Shown piece after piece: positions 59,189 to 64,000 of a DNA stretch of 64,000 nucleotides. The stretch lies in contig NZ_JAGSYA010000004.1 in assembly GCF_025685395.1 (NCBI RefSeq), forward strand, positions 2,957,853-3,021,852. Direction: 5' to 3'. The stretch's first letter is position 1. Every line of letters starts with the position of its first letter. The stretch comes from Terriglobus tenax (GTDB lineage: Bacteria > Acidobacteriota > Terriglobia > Terriglobales > Acidobacteriaceae). Below the pieces are notes generated by a model. That model saw only the letters and a program-made list of their open reading frames with translations, ran no database searches and was not told where the DNA came from. A program made the position numbers and the translations under genes.

Positions 59189-59496
59189 CCCCATCCGCAG
59201 CGTGCGCCGCGCATGCCTTCGCGCAGTTTCTCGCGCTGTTCAGGGCTCATCTGCTCCCACTTCTCGCGCATGTGGCGACCCCATCGTGGGCCATCGTGCC
59301 TGCGGCCCCCTTTGAAGCCGCTGAGCAGCAGCTTGGACAGTACAAACAGTCCCAACGCCTGCCAGTAGGTAATTGTCGTCAGTCCAAAGATCGGCGGCAT
59401 CAGCCAATTCCACAGGTGCATCACCACGTAGCCCAGTACGGTGATCGCCACCACCACCATCAGCAGAACCTTCACCACCTTCAAAAGTTTTCTCAT
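59128..59496 (-). CDS. Small membrane protein in the ECF sigma operon
   Basis: 122 residues from the ATG at 59496. Two membrane segments (VVKVLLMVVVAITVLGYVVM and ITYWQALGLFVLSKLLLSGF) are followed by a charged C-terminus with WEQMSPEQREKLREGM and a Trp/Gly/Arg-rich tail. The MSPEQREKLREGM segment recalls the helical repeat of periplasmic metal-sensing proteins, but the topology here is open. It starts seven bases after the sigma-factor stop, so it is cotranscribed and may be the sigma regulator. Confidence 0.7.
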   Translation of the reverse strand: MRKLLKVVKVLLMVVVAITVLGYVVMHLWNWLMPPIFGLTTITYWQALGLFVLSKLLLSGFKGGRRHDGPRWGRHMREKWEQMSPEQREKLREGMRGARCGWGHRGPWGRGEEFREEEVRRD

Positions 59497-59503
59497 CGTC
59501 GAC

Positions 59504-60064
59504 CTACTTTCCGAAGACATCCTTCATCTCTTCCAGCCGCTCGCGCAGATGCACCACGGCATACCGCTTGCGCGAGAGCAGCGTATTGATCCCGACTCCG
59601 GTTGCGTCGGAGATCTCCTTGAAGCTCAAACCTTCCACCTCATGCGCCAGAAAGACTTCGCGCTGCGCGTCGGGCAGCTCGTCCAGGGCATCTTCGATCA
59701 CATCCATCAGCACCGCCCGCGCATAGGCCGCCTCCGGCCCGGCATCCTTGGAGGGCAACAGGTCTTCCAGCGTCAGCGAAGCGTCGTCCACCACCGGCTC
59801 TTGCAGCGAGCTCGGCTTCTTCTTCCGGAACATGTCCGTGATGCGGTTTCGCGCCACGGTAAACATCCATCCGGTCGCCTGCTCCACCGGCTTCATCAGC
59901 CGGTAAGTCTCCACCAGTTCGTAGAAGACCTCCTGCAGTATGTCCTCGGCGTCCTCGGTATCCTTCACACGGCGGCGGATGAAGCTGCGCAGGCGCGGCT
60001 CATCGCGCTCCATCGTCTCGGTAAGGAAGCGGTCCTGTTCGTCGAGGCTCATCTCATGTGTCAT
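59504..60064 (-). CDS. ECF-type RNA polymerase sigma factor
   Basis: 186 residues from the ATG at 60064. Region 2 is visible as DEPRLRSFIRRRVKDTEDAE, EDILQEVFYELVETYRL and GWMFTVARNRITDMFRKKKP. Region 4 is LDELPDAQREVFLAHEVEGL with the helix-turn-helix FKEISDATGVGINTLLSRKR. It should direct a stress or envelope regulon. The small membrane gene right after it is the best candidate for an anti-sigma factor. The longer frame to 60130 lacks a start site. Confidence 0.88.
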   Translation of the reverse strand: MTHEMSLDEQDRFLTETMERDEPRLRSFIRRRVKDTEDAEDILQEVFYELVETYRLMKPVEQATGWMFTVARNRITDMFRKKKPSSLQEPVVDDASLTLEDLLPSKDAGPEAAYARAVLMDVIEDALDELPDAQREVFLAHEVEGLSFKEISDATGVGINTLLSRKRYAVVHLRERLEEMKDVFGK

Positions 60065-60154
60065 GCAGCGCTCTACTGGTAGAACGCCGCTGAAGCGAGA
60101 ATATTGCAGACTTTCTTGTGTCGCTCTCAAGAGAGGGAAGGTGGCTCTCCATGG

Positions 60155-60834
60155 CTACTCCATCATGGGGTTCCGCATCGGAGTCATCGCGTCGGGTGCT
60201 GCCTTCTGTACCCGCTCCACTTCCGCGGCTATATCCTTCTGCTCCTCTGGAGCGTCCTTGGCCTGGTCGCGTGCCATCACAAACCAGTGCAGGGCCATGG
60301 TCTTGTCCTTGTGCTCAATCGCCAGGTTGCCCAGCTCCACTTCGCTGCCCCACATCTCCGGGTTCATGCCAACCGCTTTTACCAGGTACTTTTCCGCCAG
60401 CGCATGATCTCCTGGCTCCCCGGCATGGAGAATTTTGAAGGCATGCCTGGCAAGAATGCCGGCGGCGACCATCGGCAGATAGTACGACCCGTGGTAGATC
60501 TGCAGGCTTCCCCGCTGTGCCACGGGCACTGCGTTGCGCAGCACCTCCACGCCGTGCCAGTTCCGCAGCGCAAGCCCGCTGCCGGAGGAGATCATCCAGC
60601 CCTTGATATAGCCATTGCTCACCTCTTCCGGGCTGGGATCCCACTCCTTCAACCCAGCCCTGCGCGAGCTCTGCGGCAGCAGCCAATAGTCGATCAGCGG
60701 TTCCTTCGGCTTAATCTGTGCGTTGTAGTAAGCGATCAGTTCTCGTGCGCCACAGCACCCGCCACCAGCAAGATTGCCCAGGTCCGGAAATACGTGCGCA
60801 GGTTCACCAGGAACCTCTCAGGGGTGAATTTCAC
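60155..60834 (-). pseudogene. Membrane-anchored protein gene, apparently frameshifted near 60738
   Basis: From GTG 60834 one frame reads KFTPERFLVNLRTYFR, a membrane segment TWAILLVAGAVAHEN, then TGA at 60738. From about 60739 the next frame continues LIAYYNAQIKPKEPLIDYWL and runs without a break to 60155 (SGLALRNWHGVEVLRNAVPV, then LAEKYLVKAVGMNPEMWGSE, like TPR helices). One extra C at AACTGATC would join the two parts. So a one-base deletion or a sequencing error is likely; a programmed shift is less so. If intact, the product would be about 226 residues: an anchor plus a repeat-like domain. Confidence 0.55.
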
Positions 60835-60869
60835 AAAGGGAATGCCGTGGCACGAAGGATAGCATCCAC

Positions 60870-60899
60870 AAAAGAAAACGGAGCGCCGAAGCGCTCCGT
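60870..60899 (-). terminator. rplK terminator
   Basis: ACGGAGCGC pairs with GCGCTCCGT around CGAA. On the minus strand TTTTCTTTT follows, a strong intrinsic terminator 28 bases after the rplK stop. Confidence 0.92.
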
Positions 60900-60926
60900 C
60901 TCTGTCTTGCGAAATCAGGGTGCGCC

Positions 60927-61361
60927 TTAGGCTACAACCTCGATGCCCATCGAACGAGCCGTACCCTTGATGGACTTGATCGCACTCTCAACCGACGACG
61001 CGTTCAGGTCAGGCATCTTGGTGGTGGCGATCTCACGAACCTGGGCCTCGGTCACCTTGCCAACCTTGTCCTTGTTCGGGGCGCCGGCGCCCTTTTCGAT
61101 CTTGGCGGCCTTCTTCAGCAGAACGGCAGCCGGGGGGGTCTTCGTCTCGAAGGTGAACGAACGGTCAGCAAAAACCGTGATCACAACCGGGATGATCAGG
61201 CCGGCCATCTCCGGGGTGGAGGTGCGGGCGTTGAACTGCTTGCAGAACTCCATGATGTTGACCTGCGCCTGACCGAGCGCGGGGCCGATCGGCGGAGCCG
61301 GGTTGGCCTTGCCTGCCATCACCTGGAGCTTGACGTATCCTTGAATCTTCTTCGATGCCAT
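60927..61361 (-). CDS. rplK: 50S ribosomal protein L11
   Basis: 144 residues, normal length. [20 protein letters not shown] is the N-terminal signature and [20 protein letters not shown] with the C-terminal RNA-binding domain follow. It binds 23S rRNA at the GTPase centre. It lies 182 bases after nusG. A strong terminator follows, and rplA, which usually comes next, is not present. Confidence 0.96.
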   Translation of the reverse strand: MASKKIQGYVKLQVMAGKANPAPPIGPALGQAQVNIMEFCKQFNARTSTPEMAGLIIPVVITVFADRSFTFETKTPPAAVLLKKAAKIEKGAGAPNKDKVGKVTEAQVREIATTKMPDLNASSVESAIKSIKGTARSMGIEVVA

Positions 61362-61543
61362 GTTGCCTGTCCTCTTCTCCGCACTGAAGGCGGAGGTGAA
61401 TTTCACTTCCATGCTGACTGCCGCAGGTGAAGCGCCCGCCGCCAGCGCGGTCCAGTGGTAGAAGACACCGGACAAAATTTTTCATTGCCTGTCCCCATGC
61501 TTGCCCCTGTCACCCTGGGCGAAGCGAAAGACCTGCTTTTCAA

Positions 61544-62164
61544 TTACTCGATCGTTTTATCGACCTTGGAGAACTCGATCTCCACCGGTGTTGCACGGCC
61601 GAAGATCGAAACCATGACCTTCAGGGTCTGCTTGTCTTCGTTCACATCGTCCACGGTGCCGTTGAAGTTCGCAAACGGTCCCTCGGTGATGCGTACCTGC
61701 TCGCCCTTGTCGAACTTGACCTTGAGCTTGGGCTTGTCCTTGGAGACATCGGAGCGGAAGATGATCGAGCTGACCTCTTCCTCGCTCAGAGCCACCGGCT
61801 TATCGCCGGTTCCCAGAAAGCCCGTAACCCGCGGCGTGTTCTTGATGATGTGCCACAGATCGTTGTCGAGGTCCATCTCCACCAGCACATAGCCGGGAAG
61901 GAAAACGCGCTCGATTGTGTACTTCTTGCCGTTACGCAGTTCGGTCACCGGCTCGGTGGGAATCATCACGCGGCCGATCTTGTTCTGCAGACCAAAAGCC
62001 TGTACACGGCTCTCAAGGCTCTCGCGCACCTTGCGCTCAAAGCCCGAGTAAGCGTGAATGATGTACCACTTGAAGTTTTCGTTCGTCGGAGGCGCAAGCT
62101 GATCGGCGGGGAGCTGCTGCTCTCCGCCCTCGTTGCCGCCTGCCGGGTTCAGTTCTTCTGCCAT
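61544..62164 (-). CDS. nusG: Transcription termination/antitermination protein NusG
   Basis: 206 residues. NFKWYIIHAYSGFERKVRES begins the NGN domain, FLPGYVLVEMDLDNDLWHII and TPRVTGFLGTGDKPVALSEE continue it, and the C-terminal KOW domain is GEQVRITEGPFANFNGTVDD. The first 28 residues form an acidic Asn/Gly/Gln-rich tail. It couples RNA polymerase to Rho and the ribosome. It starts 29 bases after secE, in the standard order secE-nusG-rplK. Confidence 0.96.
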   Translation of the reverse strand: MAEELNPAGGNEGGEQQLPADQLAPPTNENFKWYIIHAYSGFERKVRESLESRVQAFGLQNKIGRVMIPTEPVTELRNGKKYTIERVFLPGYVLVEMDLDNDLWHIIKNTPRVTGFLGTGDKPVALSEEEVSSIIFRSDVSKDKPKLKVKFDKGEQVRITEGPFANFNGTVDDVNEDKQTLKVMVSIFGRATPVEIEFSKVDKTIE

Positions 62165-62193
62165 GAGTGCCTTCTTCAGAGGTGCGGAGATAC

Positions 62194-62454
62194 TTAGTGC
62201 GAGGTCAGTTTGTCCAGGACCACTTCGATGGCCCGGCCAATGACGTTGTCCACAATCCAGAAGTAGAAGGCAAACACAAACACGGTCACAATCACGACGA
62301 TCGTGGTCGACTGGACCTCGGCCCGCGACGGCGAGACCACCTTCTTCAACTCGTTGCGGACGTCCTTGAGAAAGCCGCTCAGCTTTGCCGGCTGCGACTT
62401 CCACTGCTGCATTCCCGCGTTTTGCTCTTCTGCCACTGCTACCGCCTTGGCCAT
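62194..62454 (-). CDS. secE: Preprotein translocase subunit SecE
   Basis: 86 residues with one membrane segment (TTIVVIVTVFVFAFYFWIVD) preceded by the conserved KLSGFLKDVRNELKKVVSPS. It clamps the SecY channel. The order tRNA-Trp-secE-nusG-rplK is the widespread bacterial arrangement. Confidence 0.95.
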   Translation of the reverse strand: MAKAVAVAEEQNAGMQQWKSQPAKLSGFLKDVRNELKKVVSPSRAEVQSTTIVVIVTVFVFAFYFWIVDNVIGRAIEVVLDKLTSH

Positions 62455-62500
62455 AACGCCTACACCTTCAACGATACTTCGTAAATTACTTCAAAACTTT

Positions 62501-62576
62501 TGGCAGGGGCGCTCGGATTCGAACCGAGAAGTTCGGTTTTGGAGACCGACAGTTTAACCGTTGAGCTTACGCCCCT
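62501..62576 (-). tRNA. tRNA-Trp (CCA)
   Basis: 76 bases on the minus strand with the CCA end encoded. The acceptor stem AGGGGCG pairs with CGCCCCT, the T arm has TCGGTTCGAATCCGA, and the anticodon loop CTCCAAA gives anticodon CCA. It sits between rpmG and secE, the place where tRNA-Trp is found in many bacteria. Confidence 0.95.
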
Positions 62577-62609
62577 GTGTGTGCCCATCTCTGGGCAGCT
62601 AGGAAAACC

Positions 62610-62759
62610 TTACTTGGTTTCCTTATGGTCTGTGTGCTTGCGGCAGAACTTGCAGAACTTCGAGAATTCCAGACGGCCCGTGGTCGTCTTCTTGTTCTTG
62701 GTCGTCGAATAGTTCCGGTTCTTGCATTCCGGGCACTGCAGGGTAACGATTTCGCGCAT
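62610..62759 (-). CDS. rpmG: 50S ribosomal protein L33
   Basis: 49 residues, reading [20 protein letters not shown] to the end KHTDHKETK. Both zinc-ribbon pairs are present (CPEC and CKFC), so this is the Cys-containing, zinc-dependent type. It lies 33 bases before tRNA-Trp. Confidence 0.95.
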   Translation of the reverse strand: MREIVTLQCPECKNRNYSTTKNKKTTTGRLEFSKFCKFCRKHTDHKETK

Positions 62760-62961
62760 GATTGCTCTCCTTCATTTGGCCAGTACCTTTGACTGGCTAG
62801 CAGCAATGCCTATCCGGCACGCCGCGACACAGGGCTTGTAGGCCCAGCGCCTAAATTCCTGAGTTGTTGCCTTGGAAGCGAAGCGGTCAGGCCACGCATT
62901 CGCCTCTTTCTATTATGCATGAAAGTCCCCGGTTTGAAAATCTGCTAATAAGAGGGGCTTA

Positions 62962-63141
62962 CTAGCGCGACTTGTTTTTCCGTTCCACTGAATCTCTCCA
63001 TAAAGCGCCCAAAGTCACGATGCCCAGCATCACTAAAAGGGTAGCGCTCGAAGATTTCCAAGACGGCACGAAGAGACAAAGAATTGCCCAAACAGCAAAG
63101 ACAGGCAATGAACAGATCAGGCTGACTATACTTCGGCTCAC
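62962..63141 (-). CDS. Candidate small two-pass membrane protein
   Basis: 59 residues starting with GTG at 63141. Two hydrophobic segments (SLICSLPVFAVWAILCLFV and ATLLVMLGIVTLGALW) and a basic tail (RDSVERKNKSR) form a clear helical hairpin. The frame follows the Uma2 stop directly and is open from 63174. No ribosome-binding site is visible, and a longer, less hydrophobic frame overlaps. It lies in a 415-base gap between rpmG and the Uma2 gene; no other feature was seen there. Confidence 0.45.
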   Translation of the reverse strand: MSRSIVSLICSLPVFAVWAILCLFVPSWKSSSATLLVMLGIVTLGALWRDSVERKNKSR

Positions 63142-63174
63142 TATATATCCAGGTAAATAGAAGGTGGTGAGTCT

Positions 63175-63810
63175 TCACGCCTCATCCCACAATCGCGCTG
63201 TACTCAGTCGAAAACCGGGTACTACCTCATCCGCCTCCACTGAATCCGGCCGCTCCAGCAACTCCATCTCCCGCCCGGCACGATAAATCCGCAGCGTCGC
63301 GCCATAGGGATCGATCATCCACGCCAGCTTGGCACCATTCGCCATCCACACATGCATCTTGGTTTCCAATAACTGGCGCGAATCACTGGCAGACAGAATC
63401 TCAACAACAAACTCCGGGCACAGGGGAGGATATCCGGCCTGCTGTTTTTTCGTCAGAGCATTCCACTGCTGTTGCGACACCCATGAAGCATCCGGGCTCA
63501 ATGTCGATCCATCGGGAAGGTTGAAACCGACGTTTGAACTGAAAGCCATGCCTCCATTTTCTTTCGCCCAGAAAAATAGTTCTGAAGCGACGAAGGTCTC
63601 CCAATAACCGCCCTGACCGCCAACCGGCGTCATCATCACAATTTCACCTTCCGCATTCTTCTCAATTCGAAAAGGCTTATTCTGCCGCGAGAAGGACATC
63701 AATTCTTCGTCGCTCACAGGCGCAGCAGGACGCAGTATCAGCGGCATTGTTAGCCCGCTCAACACAATCTCCGGTAATTTTGTCTCCACTGCTGCGCCCA
63801 TGCTCAACAT
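63175..63810 (-). CDS. Uma2 family (DUF820) protein
   Basis: 211 residues from the ATG at 63810. FRIEKNAEGEIVMMTPVGGQ, FNLPDGSTLSPDASWVSQQQ and PEFVVEILSASDS follow the DUF820/Uma2 fold, a PD-(D/E)XK-like nuclease shape, with the Asp and Glu of the site in SPDASWV and EFVVEILS. The family is often multi-copy and of unclear role. It interrupts the usual tuf-rpmG-tRNA-Trp neighbourhood. Confidence 0.85.
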   Translation of the reverse strand: MLSMGAAVETKLPEIVLSGLTMPLILRPAAPVSDEELMSFSRQNKPFRIEKNAEGEIVMMTPVGGQGGYWETFVASELFFWAKENGGMAFSSNVGFNLPDGSTLSPDASWVSQQQWNALTKKQQAGYPPLCPEFVVEILSASDSRQLLETKMHVWMANGAKLAWMIDPYGATLRIYRAGREMELLERPDSVEADEVVPGFRLSTARLWDEA

Positions 63811-63825
63811 TGTAGCCCCGGGCAA

Positions 63826-63861
63826 AACAAAAGCGGCGAGCCGAAGCTCGCCGCTTTTGTT
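63826..63861. terminator. tuf terminator
   Basis: A 16-bp perfect stem (left arm 63826-63841, right arm 63846-63861) around a CGAA loop, ending in TTTTGTT. It ends transcription of tuf before the Uma2 gene. Confidence 0.93.
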
Positions 63862-63875
63862 GCTTTACAGCAGGT

Positions 63876-64000
63876 TTACTTGATGATCTCGGAGATGGCG
63901 CCAGCGCCGACGGTACGTCCGCCTTCGCGGATAGCGAAGCGGAGACCCTTCTCCATGGCTACCGGCGTGTGCAGCGTAACTTCCAGCTGAACGTTATCGC
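63876..64000 (-). CDS. tuf: Elongation factor Tu, C-terminal fragment (cut by window edge)
   Basis: The last 41 codons of EF-Tu are in the window, ending [15 protein letters not shown], and [20 protein letters not shown] is the domain III strand pattern. EF-Tu brings aminoacyl-tRNA to the ribosome. The rest lies beyond the right edge. A perfect 16-bp terminator follows the stop. Confidence 0.95.
   Translation of the reverse strand, partial: DNVQLEVTLHTPVAMEKGLRFAIREGGRTVGAGAISEIIK

Noticed and set aside
60315..60686. 123-codon minus-strand frame within the frameshifted gene
   Set aside because: It is Gly/Arg/Ser-rich shadow sequence; the 60155 frame shows the sensible protein.
62945..63178. 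77-codon minus-strand frame in the tuf-rpmG gap
   Set aside because: It overlaps the membrane-hairpin ORF and has unremarkable composition; kept only as an alternative to that ORF.

Overview
The window looks like chromosomal DNA of an acidobacterium, most likely class Terriglobia, family Acidobacteriaceae. The grounds are two proteins with the VWFA-related domain typical of Acidobacteriota, a secreted carboxypeptidase-regulatory-like protein, TIG-domain surface proteins, high G+C coding DNA and short interspersed palindromes. It is a Gram-negative-type cell: kdsD, an LptE-like lipoprotein, an outer-membrane barrel and an L,D-transpeptidase are present. Almost all the DNA is ordinary housekeeping sequence. 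There is no CRISPR array, prophage, insertion sequence or rRNA operon.

Layout. 1-5.7 kb: start of proS, a STAS protein, a Crp/Fnr regulator, a receiver-like protein without its phosphoacceptor Asp, kdsD, a TlpA/DsbD-alpha thiol pair and gltX. 5.7-17 kb: ispF and ispD (divergent), tilS, ftsH with a structured leader, an outer-membrane protein, lptE, cdsA and uppS. 17-20.4 kb: two divergent VWA proteins and ogt. 20.4-27.7 kb: a histidine operon on the minus strand, read as hisL leader-hisI-hisG-hisD-hisC-hisB-hisH-(YcxB-like)-hisF-hisA. 27.7-30 kb: hxlA and hxlB of the ribulose monophosphate pathway beside a LysR regulator. 30-37 kb: two tandem secreted helix-hairpin-helix proteins, a PDZ/membrane/GAF/SpoIIE-phosphatase sensor, an LssY_C protein, a DUF4397 lipoprotein and ahcY. 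37-51.4 kb: small oxidoreductases with HxlR and TetR regulators, a nitrilase, an acidic low-complexity protein, a sodium:solute symporter, an L,D-transpeptidase, yggS and trxB. 51.4-57 kb: a secreted pair including a TIG-domain protein with a decayed metzincin site, a type II NADH dehydrogenase and a dienelactone hydrolase. 57-60.9 kb: an XRE regulator, an HD protein, an ECF sigma-factor operon and a probably frameshifted gene. 60.9-64 kb: rplK, nusG, secE, tRNA-Trp, rpmG, a Uma2-family gene and the 3' end of tuf.

How the parts work together. The clearest regulatory story is the his operon. A promoter-like sequence lies a few bases before a 28-codon peptide carrying eight His codons in nine positions. 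A 12-bp terminator hairpin and then hisI follow, which is the layout of transcription attenuation. The other main points are the pseudo-protease at 52.4 kb, the structured ftsH leader, repeats placed directly after stop codons, a small membrane ORF of 59 codons near 63 kb and the frameshift near 60.74 kb. All functional calls come from reading the sequence; no database search was made.
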